Origin: Amycolatopsis sp. EV170708-02-1 | Lineage (GTDB): Bacteria; Actinomycetota; Actinomycetes; Mycobacteriales; Pseudonocardiaceae | Reading direction: 5' to 3' | Assembly (NCBI RefSeq): GCF_022479115.1 | Contig: NZ_CP092497.1 | Location: forward strand, 9,548,001 to 9,612,000 | Length of the DNA: 64,000 bases | In this document: piece by piece, positions 32,251-41,408 of the stretch | Layout: every line of letters starts with the position of its first letter | How positions within the stretch are numbered: position 1 is the stretch's first letter | Notes under the pieces: generated by a model | Told to the model about the DNA's origin: nothing | The model's database searches: none | The model's input: only the letters and a program-made list of their open reading frames with translations | Position numbers and translations under genes: made by a program

Positions 32251-32892
32251 ATGCGGGTCACAGTGCTGGGTGCGACGGGGCGGACGGGGATCCATGTGGT
32301 CCGGCTCCTGCGGGGGCGGGGACATCAGGTGCGGGCGGGCCTGCGCAGCCGCCGCCGCGCCGAGCAGGTCGCCGGGCTCGGCGCCGAAACCGTGGTCGCG
32401 GACGTGACGGCCGACGCGGAAGACCTCGTCGAGGCGCTCGCAGGTTCCGAAGTGGTGATCAGCGCGATCGGCGCGCCCGATCCGGACCAGGCCTCGGTCG
32501 ACCTGGTCGACCGTGACGGCGTGATCACCGCCATCCGCGCGGCGGAGAAGGCGGGGGTCTCGCGATTCGTGCAGCTTTCCGCGCAGTTCGCGGATTCGCC
32601 GGATCAGGGCGATCGCCTGGTGCGGTCGATCCTGATGGCGAAGCAGATCTCCGACAGCGTCCTGCGCCGTTCGAGCCTGAACTGGACGATCGTCCGGCCC
32701 GGCACGCTCACCGACGACCAGCCCACCGGCCACGTCAAGATCGCCGGTCACCTCGAACCGGGCCGCGTCTCCCGCGCGGACGTCGCCGCCGTCCTGGTCG
32801 CCACGCTGGAAGAACCGCTCGCCGAGAATCAGGGTTTCGACGTCATCGGTGGCGAGATCCCTATTCCGTCGGCGCTGGCGTCGTTGGGTTGA
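32251..32892 (+). CDS. NAD(P)-binding NmrA/SDR-like oxidoreductase
   Basis: 213 residues of the atypical SDR type. Nucleotide-binding VLGATGRTGIHVVRLLRGRGH, then ADVTADAEDLVEALAGSEVVISAIG, VSRFVQLSAQFAD and NWTIVRPGTLTDD. The usual YxxxK pair is not evident, as in NmrA-like regulators and many NAD(P)H-sensing proteins, so enzyme or redox sensor are both possible. The 3' end overlaps the convergent CGNR-type gene by 32 bp. Confidence 0.85.
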   Translation: MRVTVLGATGRTGIHVVRLLRGRGHQVRAGLRSRRRAEQVAGLGAETVVADVTADAEDLVEALAGSEVVISAIGAPDPDQASVDLVDRDGVITAIRAAEKAGVSRFVQLSAQFADSPDQGDRLVRSILMAKQISDSVLRRSSLNWTIVRPGTLTDDQPTGHVKIAGHLEPGRVSRADVAAVLVATLEEPLAENQGFDVIGGEIPIPSALASLG

Positions 32893-33448
32893 GCGCCTTC
32901 TTCCGCTCCCGCGCGGCCCGCAGGTTCGCGACGTTCCCGCAGGTGCGCACGTCGTGCCAGACGCCGCTGTTGTTGCGCGAGACGTCGTAGAAGGCCGAAC
33001 GGCAGCCGTCGAGACGGCACAGTTTCAGCCGCGGCCAGATCCCCGCCTGCTGCGCGAGCAGCGTCTCCGTCCACAGCGCCGAAACGAGCCACTGCCGTCC
33101 GGTGCCGGAGGGGAACAGCCGGACGACGCCGTCGCGCAGGGCCAAATCCGCCTTGATCGGCTTGCCGAGGTCCGTGGCGTCGCCGTCCACGAGCGAAACG
33201 AACGACGCGCGAAGGTCGCGAAGCGCGCGAAGGTCGCCTGGCCCGAGTGTGATCTCGGGCGCTTCGGAGTCCCGGGCTCGTGACCATTCCGTCAGCGCCT
33301 CGGCGGCCCAAGGCCGCGCCAGGTCGGCGTCGCTCAGCAGGTCGAGGCCGTACGTCTGGATCGCCTTGGTGTTGAGGAAGTCCTGAACGAGCGCCAGCCC
33401 CGAGGGGGCGGTGCGTAACCGGTACCGGTCCGTCGCGGTCCATGACAT
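32861..33448 (-). CDS. CGNR zinc-finger (ABATE domain) transcription factor
   Basis: 195 residues. N-terminal ABATE-type stress-response domain (residues ~10-140; LVQDFLNTKAIQTYG, ALRDLRASF) and C-terminal CGNR finger: LCRLDGCRSAFYDVSRNNSGVWHD...TCGNVANLRA, with the Cys residues and the diagnostic CGN. The family consists of putative DNA-binding regulators. It is divergent from the SDR at 33536, and a perfect GTCAAG/CTTGAC inverted repeat sits just before its start, a likely autoregulatory site. Confidence 0.9.
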   Translation of the reverse strand: MSWTATDRYRLRTAPSGLALVQDFLNTKAIQTYGLDLLSDADLARPWAAEALTEWSRARDSEAPEITLGPGDLRALRDLRASFVSLVDGDATDLGKPIKADLALRDGVVRLFPSGTGRQWLVSALWTETLLAQQAGIWPRLKLCRLDGCRSAFYDVSRNNSGVWHDVRTCGNVANLRAARERKKALNPTTPAPTE

Positions 33449-33450
33449 AG

Positions 33451-33466
33451 GTCAAGCGTACTTGAC
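33451..33466. promoter_or_regulatory. Candidate operator of the CGNR regulator
   Basis: GTCAAG-CGTA-CTTGAC, a perfect 6-4-6 inverted repeat placed 2 bp before the CGNR start and 69 bp before the SDR start. The half-site TTGAC also resembles a -35. Confidence 0.5.
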
Positions 33467-33535
33467 TCTGTCGTCCCGCGTCGCCATGCTGGCGACAGAG
33501 GCAAAAGCCGAACACTTCTGTCAAGGGAGCAAGTC

Positions 33536-34234
33536 ATGACCTCCATCGAAGGCGCCGTCGCCCTGGTCACCGGCGGGCAGCGCGGACTCGGCAAGGCGTT
33601 CGTCGCCGAACTGCTCGACCGCGGCGCCGCCAAGGTCTACGCGACCGCCAGGTCGCCGCGTGCGGACGCCGATCCGCGGATCGTCCCGCTCCCGCTCGAC
33701 GTCACCGACCCGGAATCCGTCCGCGCGCTGGCGGAGAAGGCGAGCGACGCCACGATCGTCTTCAACAACGCCGGCACCTTGGGGCTCGGCTCGCTGTTGA
33801 CCGAGGACGTCGACGCGCACCGCCCCGTCTTCGAGACGAACGTCTTCGGCGCACTGCGCATCGCGCAAGCGTTTGCGTCGCGGCTCAAGGACGGCGGGGC
33901 GCTGGTCAACGTGCACTCGATCCTGTCGTGGGCGGCGGGCTCAGGTTCCTACGGCGCGTCGAAGGCGGCCTTCTGGTCGCTGACCAATTCGCTCCGCATC
34001 GAGTTCGCCGAGCAGGGCACCCAGGTCGTCGGCGTGCACCTCGCCTACACCGACACCGACATGACCCAGGGCCTCGACGTCCCCAAGAACGACCCGCGCG
34101 ACGTCGCCCGCCAGGTCGTCGACGGCCTCGAAAAGGGCGAGACCGAGGTGCTCACCGACGACCTCACCCGCCAGGTCAAGGCCGCGCTCTCCGGGCCGGT
34201 CGAACACCTCGGCACCAGCCGGATCGGCGCGTAG
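33536..34234 (+). CDS. Short-chain dehydrogenase/reductase
   Basis: 232 residues, classical SDR. Cofactor motif VTGGQRGLGKAF, NNAGT (~77-81), catalytic Ser in VNVHSILSW, and Y-x3-K as GSYGASKAA. The Asn of the tetrad is probably in the ETNVFG stretch. Substrate unknown. ATG at 33536 has AAGGGAG upstream. The stop is directly followed by the erm promoter region. Regulation by the divergent CGNR protein is likely. Confidence 0.93.
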   Translation: MTSIEGAVALVTGGQRGLGKAFVAELLDRGAAKVYATARSPRADADPRIVPLPLDVTDPESVRALAEKASDATIVFNNAGTLGLGSLLTEDVDAHRPVFETNVFGALRIAQAFASRLKDGGALVNVHSILSWAAGSGSYGASKAAFWSLTNSLRIEFAEQGTQVVGVHLAYTDTDMTQGLDVPKNDPRDVARQVVDGLEKGETEVLTDDLTRQVKAALSGPVEHLGTSRIGA

Positions 34235-34272
34235 AAAACGGTTGGCGGGAGCCGTCCCGCCCGAGGTAGTTT
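34235..34272 (+). promoter_or_regulatory. erm promoter with AT motif before the -35 (WhiB7-like)
   Basis: AAAA (34235-34238) lies 3 bp upstream of TTGGCG (34242-34247); TAGTTT (34267-34272) is the -10, 19 bp further on. A short AT-rich motif just ahead of the -35 is the hallmark of WhiB7-dependent antibiotic-resistance promoters in actinobacteria. The -10 ends 7 nt before the leader ATG, so the RNA probably starts at the leader peptide itself. Confidence 0.5.
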
Positions 34273-34279
34273 CGCCGCC

Positions 34280-34318
34280 ATGTGTGCTTCCGCGTTCACC
34301 AGGACCCGCCGCGCCTAG
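34280..34318 (+). CDS. Putative erm leader peptide MCASAFTRTRRA
   Basis: A 12-codon open frame ending TAG at 34316-34318, starting at the predicted first transcribed base. It contains Arg-Thr-Arg (codons 8-10), the +X+ pattern at which macrolide-bound ribosomes stall in leader peptides of other resistance genes. It is followed by overlapping inverted repeats and the erm start 100 bp later. Too short to be sure by coding statistics; the position and motif are the evidence. Confidence 0.6.
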   Translation: MCASAFTRTRRA

Positions 34319-34416
34319 CGGCGGATCCCCGGCTTCCGGCAAGGAACCGCCGCCCGAGCGAGTCATCGCCGGGCAGGCCTCGTGCTGCCCGGCTCACCTC
34401 GAAGCCGCGGAGATCC
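34306..34416 (+). promoter_or_regulatory. Putative attenuator between leader and erm
   Basis: Alternative pairings seen by eye: CCGCCG (34306-34311) with CGGCGG (34319-34324); the same CGGCGG with CCGCCG (34347-34352); CCGGGCAG (34369-34376) with CTGCCCGG (34385-34392); and CGGCTTC (34330-34336) with GAAGCCG (34401-34407), extended by GGATC (34323-34327) with GATCC (34412-34416), which would hide the erm ribosome site GGAG (34409-34412). A ribosome stalled at the Arg codons would cover the 5' strand and free that site. Confidence 0.5.
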
Positions 34417-34417
34417 C

Positions 34418-35152
34418 TTGCGCACACACCGTCCTGGCCGTCACGAACTCGGCCAGAACTTCCTCATCGACCGGAACGTCATCGAGAACCTGGTGAAGCT
34501 CGTCGACGGCACGGACGGGCCGATCATCGAATTCGGCACCGGCGACGGCGCCCTGACGCGGGCGCTGGAACGGCTCGGCAGGCCGCTGACCGGCATCGAG
34601 ATCGACGACCGCCGCGCCGCCCGGCTGGCGGGCCGCGTCCGGCCGTCCACGGAGATCGTCACCGCGGACTTCCTGCGGTTCCCCTTGCCGAAGACACCCT
34701 GCGTCCTGGTCGGCAATCTGCCGTTCCACCTGACCACCGCGACCCTGCGCCACGTCCTCGCCGCTCCCGGCTGGACGGACGCCGTGTTGCTCGTGCAGTG
34801 GGAGGTGGCGCGCCGCCGGGCCGGGGTCGGTGGCGCGACCATGATGACCGCGCAGTGGTGGCCGTGGTTCGACTTCCGGCTGGCGGGCCGGGTGCCGGCG
34901 GCGGCGTTCCGGCCGAGGCCCGGCGTCGACGGCGGACTGCTCACCATGACCCGCCGCGAGCGGCCGCTCGTCGACGACGCGGATCGTCAGCGCTACCAGG
35001 ACTTCGTGCGGCAGGTGTTCACCCGGCCCGGCAAGAGGGTCGTGCCCAAACGCCTCACCGCACACCAGTGGGCTGAGGCGTTTCGGCTTCGGCGAGGAAG
35101 TCCGGTTCGCGCACGCGGCGTTTCGTCGAACCGAACAGGACGCCGCCGATGA
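34418..35152 (+). CDS. erm: 23S rRNA (adenine-N6) methyltransferase, Erm family
   Basis: 244 residues from TTG at 34418. Family signatures: HELGQNFLIDRNVIENLV (~9-26), SAM site IIEFGTGDGALT (36-47), acidic IEIDD (60-64), TADFLRF and catalytic NLPF (100-103) followed by HLTT. C-terminal RQVFTRPGKRVVPKRL is the usual rRNA-binding helix region. Methylation of A2058 gives macrolide-lincosamide-streptogramin B resistance. TTG is chosen because GGAG (34409-34412) is 5 nt upstream; GTG at 34382 would include the attenuator. The last ~32 residues overlap the convergent EamA gene by 98 bp and look atypical (VRARGVSSNRTGRRR). Confidence 0.9.
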   Translation: MRTHRPGRHELGQNFLIDRNVIENLVKLVDGTDGPIIEFGTGDGALTRALERLGRPLTGIEIDDRRAARLAGRVRPSTEIVTADFLRFPLPKTPCVLVGNLPFHLTTATLRHVLAAPGWTDAVLLVQWEVARRRAGVGGATMMTAQWWPWFDFRLAGRVPAAAFRPRPGVDGGLLTMTRRERPLVDDADRQRYQDFVRQVFTRPGKRVVPKRLTAHQWAEAFRLRRGSPVRARGVSSNRTGRRR

Positions 35153-35978
35153 CGACGGCCGCCGCGACGATCTCCACCGGCGAAGGCCGCTCGTCGAGGA
35201 CCAGGAACGCCATCGACAGCCCGACCACCGGCACCAGCAGCGAGAACGGCGCGACCACGCCCGCCGGGTTGCGGCGCATCAGCGACGTCCAGATGCCGGA
35301 ACCGACGATCGTGCCGAACAACACGACGTAGGCGAGGCCCCCGAGGCCGATCAGCCCGGTCGTGGTGCCCAGCGTGCTCAGCGAGTGCCCGATCTCGGCG
35401 GGACCCTCCATGACCAGCGACAGCGCGAACATCGGCAGCGGCGGCACCACGGACATCCAGAGGACGAAGTTCAGCGGGTTGTCCGGTGCCGCCTGCCGCG
35501 TGCTGAGGTTGCCGAACGCCCAGCTCAGCGCGCCGAGCAGGGTCAGGATCACCGGCAGCAGGGCGGCGTTCCCGGCCTGCTGCCAGGCGATCGTCGCCAT
35601 CCCGGCGACGGCGAGCAGGATCCCGGCGAGCTGGCGTCCGGACACGCGTTCACGCAGGAAGACGGCGCCGAGCAGCACGGTGAACGGGGCCGAGGCCTGC
35701 AGCACCAGCGACGCGAGCCCGGTCGGCATGCCGGTGTCCATCGCGATGAAGAGGAACACGAACTGCCCGGTGCCGAAGCCCAGGCCGTAACCGAGCAGGT
35801 GGCGGATCTTCACCTTCGGCCACGGGACGAACAGGATCGTCGGGATCGCGATGACCGCGAAGCGCAGCCCGCCGGCGAACACGGGCGGGAACTGGCCGAG
35901 GGTGGCGTGGATGGCGAGGAAGTTGCAGCCCCAGAGGACGGCGACGAACAGGGCGAGCAGACGATCGCGGGCGGGCAT
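35055..35978 (-). CDS. EamA/DMT-superfamily transporter
   Basis: 307 residues, ten hydrophobic helices in two EamA repeats (LFVAVLWGCNFLAIHATL..., then LLPVILTLLGALSWAFGNLSTRQ). Ends with a polar tail KRRVREPDFLAEAE. Family members export amino acids, metabolites or drugs; with the erm gene beside it, drug export is conceivable but not shown. Divergent from the LysR gene at 36066, which is its likely regulator. Overlaps the 3' end of erm by 98 bp in the convergent sense. Confidence 0.9.
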   Translation of the reverse strand: MPARDRLLALFVAVLWGCNFLAIHATLGQFPPVFAGGLRFAVIAIPTILFVPWPKVKIRHLLGYGLGFGTGQFVFLFIAMDTGMPTGLASLVLQASAPFTVLLGAVFLRERVSGRQLAGILLAVAGMATIAWQQAGNAALLPVILTLLGALSWAFGNLSTRQAAPDNPLNFVLWMSVVPPLPMFALSLVMEGPAEIGHSLSTLGTTTGLIGLGGLAYVVLFGTIVGSGIWTSLMRRNPAGVVAPFSLLVPVVGLSMAFLVLDERPSPVEIVAAAVVIGGVLFGSTKRRVREPDFLAEAETPQPTGVR

Positions 35979-36053
35979 GTCTTCACTCTTACGTGGCGCG
36001 ACCGTTTAGGACCAGCGAGAATATTTGCAGCGATCGTTCAGTTCGGCTTCACA

Positions 36054-36059
36054 TATGCT
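36054..36059 (+). promoter_or_regulatory. Leaderless -10 of the LysR gene
   Basis: TATGCT ends 6 nt before ATG at 36066. It supports that start over the long open frame upstream. Confidence 0.5.
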
Positions 36060-36065
36060 GGCGGT

Positions 36066-37025
36066 ATGGACATCGGCCGGTTGCGGACCCTGCGGGAATT
36101 CGCCGATCGCGGCAGCGTGACGGCGGCCGCGAAGGCGTTGCACTGCACGCCGTCCGCGGTTTCCCAGCAGCTGCGCGCCTTGCAGAGTGACGTCGGTCTC
36201 GCGCTCACCGAACCCGCCGGACGAGGCCTGCGGCTGACCGACGCGGGCCGCGCGCTGGTCGCCCGCGCGGACGACGTGCTCGCCGCCCTCGACCGCGCGG
36301 AGTCCGAATTGGACACCTACCGCAGCGCCCCGCGCGGCCTGGTCCGGGTGGCGATCTTCCAGTCCGCCGGGCTGATGCTGCTGCCCGGGCTCCTGCACCG
36401 GACGGCGGAATTCGACGGCCTGGACGTCATCGTGCGCGACGTCGACATGACCCCGCCGGAGGTCCCCGGGCTCGTCGCGGACTACGACATCGTGGTGGCG
36501 CACCGGGACGAGCACGCGCCATCGCTCGGCTCGGACCGGCTGGAGACGCGGCATCTGCTGCGAGAACCGCTCGACGTCGCGCTCCCCGCCGGGCATCGGC
36601 TCGCGAAGCGGCGCCGCATCGAGCTGGCCGAACTGGCCGACGAGCGCTGGATCAGCGTCAACGCCGGCTTCCCGGTGGACGACATCCTCCAGTCGCTGAT
36701 CATCCGCACCGGGGTGCGGCCGCAGGTGGTCCAGCGCATCAACGATTTCCGCATCACCGAACGGCTCGTCGCCGCCGGGCACGGGATCGCGCTGCTTCCC
36801 CGGTACACAATGGACACTCGGCGCGGCAGCGGTCTCGTCTGCCGCCCGCTCGCCGGGATCAAGGCGGCCCGGCACGTGGAGGCGGTCTACCGGCTCGGGG
36901 CGTCTTCGCGGCCCGCGGTGGCGAAAGTGCTCGACGCGCTCGCGGACGAGGTCGCCGCGCTCACGGGCGAGCGTGACTCTTCAGGTGGTCCAGCGCGATC
37001 TCGAGCGCGTCGGCGATCGGCGTGA
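36066..37025 (+). CDS. LysR-family transcriptional regulator
   Basis: 319 residues. N-terminal HTH (LRTLREFADRGSVTAAAKALHCTPSAVSQQLRALQSDVG), linker helix, and a substrate-binding domain of two Rossmann lobes (VRVAIFQSAGLMLLPGLL, YDIVVAHRDEHAP, GHGIALLPRY). Divergent from the EamA exporter with 87 bp between them, the usual layout of a LysR regulator and its target. The C-terminal ~22 residues (SSGGPARSRARRRSA) overlap the convergent TetR gene by 65 bp and look like read-through sequence. Confidence 0.93.
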   Translation: MDIGRLRTLREFADRGSVTAAAKALHCTPSAVSQQLRALQSDVGLALTEPAGRGLRLTDAGRALVARADDVLAALDRAESELDTYRSAPRGLVRVAIFQSAGLMLLPGLLHRTAEFDGLDVIVRDVDMTPPEVPGLVADYDIVVAHRDEHAPSLGSDRLETRHLLREPLDVALPAGHRLAKRRRIELAELADERWISVNAGFPVDDILQSLIIRTGVRPQVVQRINDFRITERLVAAGHGIALLPRYTMDTRRGSGLVCRPLAGIKAARHVEAVYRLGASSRPAVAKVLDALADEVAALTGERDSSGGPARSRARRRSA

Positions 37026-37566
37026 TGTCATGGCGCAGGTGGGCCATCAGCAGGCCGCCCTGCACACAGGTCATCGCGGCCTGCGCCAGCCTCGCCGGGT
37101 CGGCGTCCTCGGCCAGCTTTCCCTGTTCCCGCAACGATTCCAGGCCGCGCTGGAGATGTGATTCCCATTCGCGGTAGGCCTTGTCCAGCAGCGGCGCCAT
37201 CTTGGGGTCGTCCCCGAGTTCGCCGGTGAGGTTGCCCAGCGGGCAGGCGATCGGCCCCTTAGGCGTGGTCTGGATGGCCAGGATCTCCCGGGCCCACTGA
37301 TCGAAATCGGCCCAGTCGTGCAGCTCGAAGATGGTCGGCTGGTTGCCGAGGATGTTTTCGAGGAAGCGGGTGATGACCGCTTCGACGAGCTGATCCTTGT
37401 TCTTGAAGTAGTGGTACATCTGCGATTTCCCGGCGCCGCTCGCCGCGAGCACCTTGTCGACGCTCGTCCCGGCGACGCCGTGGACGTACATCAGCTCCGC
37501 CGCCGCGTCGACGATCGCGTCCCTCGTCATCCGCCCCTGCGGGGTCTTCGCGGGTTGACCACTCAT
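36961..37566 (-). CDS. TetR-family regulator of the peroxiredoxin gene
   Basis: 201 residues. HTH: RDAIVDAAAELMYVHGVAGTSVDKVLAASGAGKSQMYHYFKNKDQL. C-terminal ligand domain with TTPKGPIACPLGNLTGEL, the TetR_C_6-like pattern seen in AcuR-type repressors. Start at 37566: the longer frame crosses two operators. A leaderless -10 (37579-37574) lies inside the first operator. Divergent from the redoxin gene at 37625. GACPL-like cysteine near the pocket could in principle sense redox state; speculative. Confidence 0.9.
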   Translation of the reverse strand: MSGQPAKTPQGRMTRDAIVDAAAELMYVHGVAGTSVDKVLAASGAGKSQMYHYFKNKDQLVEAVITRFLENILGNQPTIFELHDWADFDQWAREILAIQTTPKGPIACPLGNLTGELGDDPKMAPLLDKAYREWESHLQRGLESLREQGKLAEDADPARLAQAAMTCVQGGLLMAHLRHDITPIADALEIALDHLKSHARP

Positions 37567-37608
37567 GTACCGAATAGTACAGTCGGCCTCACTGTACCGA
37601 TCAGTACA
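37566..37608. promoter_or_regulatory. Pair of identical TetR operators
   Basis: TGTACCGAATAGTACA (37566-37581) and TGTACCGATCAGTACA (37593-37608): TGTAC-N6-GTACA twice, 27 bp apart. The first covers the -10 and start codon of the TetR gene, the second lies 16 bp before the redoxin start. Dual repression is expected. Confidence 0.8.
37574..37579 (-). promoter_or_regulatory. Leaderless -10 of the TetR gene at 37566
   Basis: TACTAT on the minus strand ends 7 nt before the ATG and is inside the operator. Confidence 0.5.
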
Positions 37609-37624
37609 ACCAAAGGAGCTGACC

Positions 37625-38263
37625 ATGGGGGATCTCAACACCGACCTCGCCGAGCTGCGCGAATCCGTCGCGAGCCACGTTCCGGCGGAGGTCGCCGAGG
37701 TGCTCAAGGCCGACCGCGCGAAGTTCGTCGGGGTGGTCGCCGAGGCGGCCGCGAAACCGGGAACGCCGATGCCGGACCTCGTGCTGCCGGATGCCGGCGG
37801 CGATCGGGTCCGGGTCGCGGACGGGCCCGCGGTCGTGGTGTTCTACCGCGGCGCGTGGTGTCCGTACTGCAACCTGGCGCTGCGCACGTATCAGCAGGAG
37901 CTGTTGCCGGAGCTGGAGAAGCTGGGCGTGAAGCTGGTCGCGGTCAGCCCGCAGCTCCCGGACGGCTCGCTGTCCACGAAGGACCTGGAGTTCGCCGTGC
38001 TGTCCGATGTGGACAACGAGCTCGGCCGCGCGCTCGGCATCACGTTCCGGCTGGCCCCGGAGACGAAGCCGGCTTTCGACACGCTCATCGGCGACGTCGA
38101 GAAGATCAACGGGGCGGCGGAATGGGAGCTGCCGTATCCGACCGTCCTGGTCGTGGACGGCGAGGGCGTCATCCGGTACATCGATGTGCACCCGGACTAC
38201 ACCACACGCACCGACCCGGCCGACGTCCTGGCCGCGGTGAAAACAGCGATCACGCGTGCTTGA
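37625..38263 (+). CDS. Peroxiredoxin/redoxin (AhpC/TSA family)
   Basis: 212 residues. Thioredoxin fold with FYRGAWCPYCNLALRTYQ (~78-95), a CxxC pair rather than the single peroxidatic Cys-x3-T pattern, followed by VKLVAVSPQLPDGS and YPTVLVVDGEGVIRYIDVHPDY. N-terminal ~60 residues are helical. This matches the AhpC/TSA-like subgroup often annotated as peroxiredoxin-like; thiol peroxidase or disulfide reductase. ATG at 37625 has AAAGGAG upstream. Controlled by the divergent TetR. The stop lies within the first unit of a 21-bp repeat array. Confidence 0.88.
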   Translation: MGDLNTDLAELRESVASHVPAEVAEVLKADRAKFVGVVAEAAAKPGTPMPDLVLPDAGGDRVRVADGPAVVVFYRGAWCPYCNLALRTYQQELLPELEKLGVKLVAVSPQLPDGSLSTKDLEFAVLSDVDNELGRALGITFRLAPETKPAFDTLIGDVEKINGAAEWELPYPTVLVVDGEGVIRYIDVHPDYTTRTDPADVLAAVKTAITRA

Positions 38264-38355
38264 AGGCGTAACTCACGTGCTTAAGGCCGTAACTCGCGAG
38301 ATACGCCTTCAAGCACGCGAGTTACGGCTTCGAGCACGCGAGTTACGGCAAAGCC
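38255..38355. repeat. 21-bp phased inverted array, element 3
   Basis: Two left units starting at 38255 and 38276 (CGTGCTTGAAGGCGTAACTC-type), then three inverted units at 38297, 38318 and 38339 (CGAGTTACGGCTTCGAGCAC-type, the last cut short). Sequence differs from elements 1, 2 and 4, yet the exact 21-bp period and head-to-head plan are the same. It overlaps the redoxin stop codon. Confidence 0.8.
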
Positions 38356-38362
38356 TGAAAGC

Positions 38363-38411
38363 CGTGAAGGCCTCCTTCCCTACCCTCAAGGTAGTGAAGG
38401 AGGCCTTCACG
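38363..38411. terminator. Palindrome before leuA 3' end (AAGGCCTCCTTC type)
   Basis: CGTGAAGGCCTCCTTC (38363-38378) pairs perfectly with 38396-38411; an inner CTACC/GGTAG adds 5 bp. Likely bidirectional terminator between the convergent redoxin and leuA genes. Confidence 0.8.
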
Positions 38412-38423
38412 GAACACGGGAAA

Positions 38424-40791
<2,368 letters not shown>

Positions 40792-40802
40792 CTTTCGAGC
40801 AT

Positions 40803-40808
40803 TACGCT
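40803..40808 (+). promoter_or_regulatory. Leaderless -10 of the CheB-like gene
   Basis: TACGCT ends 6 nt before ATG at 40815. Confidence 0.5.
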
Positions 40809-40814
40809 CGAAAG

Positions 40815-41408
40815 ATGTTCGCGCGGGCGGTGCCCTACGAGATCGTCGCGATCGGGACTTCGGCCGGCGGGGTCAAGGCGCTCATCACGGTGCTCAAGGC
40901 CTTGCCCGCGGACTTCCCGGTTCCCTTGGTCATCGTCCAGCATCTCGATCCCCGGCACGACACGGTCCTCGCCGAGATCCTCGATCGGCGGTCACGATTG
41001 CGGGTCAAGCTGGCCGAGGCCGGTGACGTGGCCGAGCCCGGCGTCGCCTATCTCGCACCGCCGGACCGGCATCTCGTGATCGCCCCCGGTGGCGGGATGG
41101 ACCTGTCGAAGAGCGACAAGGTGAGATTCGTGCGGCCGTCCGCCGACCGGCTCTTCGAATCCGTCGCGGTGGCCTACGGTCCCGCGGCGCTGGTCTGCGT
41201 GCTGACCGGAACCGGACGCGACGGCTCGACGGGGGCGAGGGCGGTCTCGTCCCGTGGCGGTACCGTCATCGCGGAAGATCCGAGTACCGCGGAATTCAAA
41301 GGCATGCCACAGGCCGCGGTGAACGCCGTGGCGGTCTACTTGACGCTGCCGCTGGAGAGGATCGCGGACGCGCTTGTGGCCCTGATCGAAGGAACGAGAT
41401 CGCTGTGA
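40815..41408 (+). CDS. CheB-type protein-glutamate methylesterase, stand-alone catalytic domain
   Basis: 197 residues, CheB catalytic domain only with no receiver domain. Catalytic triad visible: S16 (GTSAGG), H43 (VQHLDP), D136 (TGTGRDGS). Ends in VALIEGTRSL. It is followed, with a 4-bp overlap (GTGA at 41405), by a CheR-PAS gene, so both make one unit. There are no chemoreceptor, cheA or flagellar genes nearby, so this pair probably serves a different sensory role, as do other CheB/CheR hybrids. Start supported by a leaderless -10. Confidence 0.9.
   Translation: MFARAVPYEIVAIGTSAGGVKALITVLKALPADFPVPLVIVQHLDPRHDTVLAEILDRRSRLRVKLAEAGDVAEPGVAYLAPPDRHLVIAPGGGMDLSKSDKVRFVRPSADRLFESVAVAYGPAALVCVLTGTGRDGSTGARAVSSRGGTVIAEDPSTAEFKGMPQAAVNAVAVYLTLPLERIADALVALIEGTRSL

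Noticed and set aside
34282..35076. 264-codon frame starting at the erm leader
   Set aside because: Different frame from the Erm motifs and very Arg/Pro-rich; the 12-codon leader and TTG start at 34418 explain the region better.
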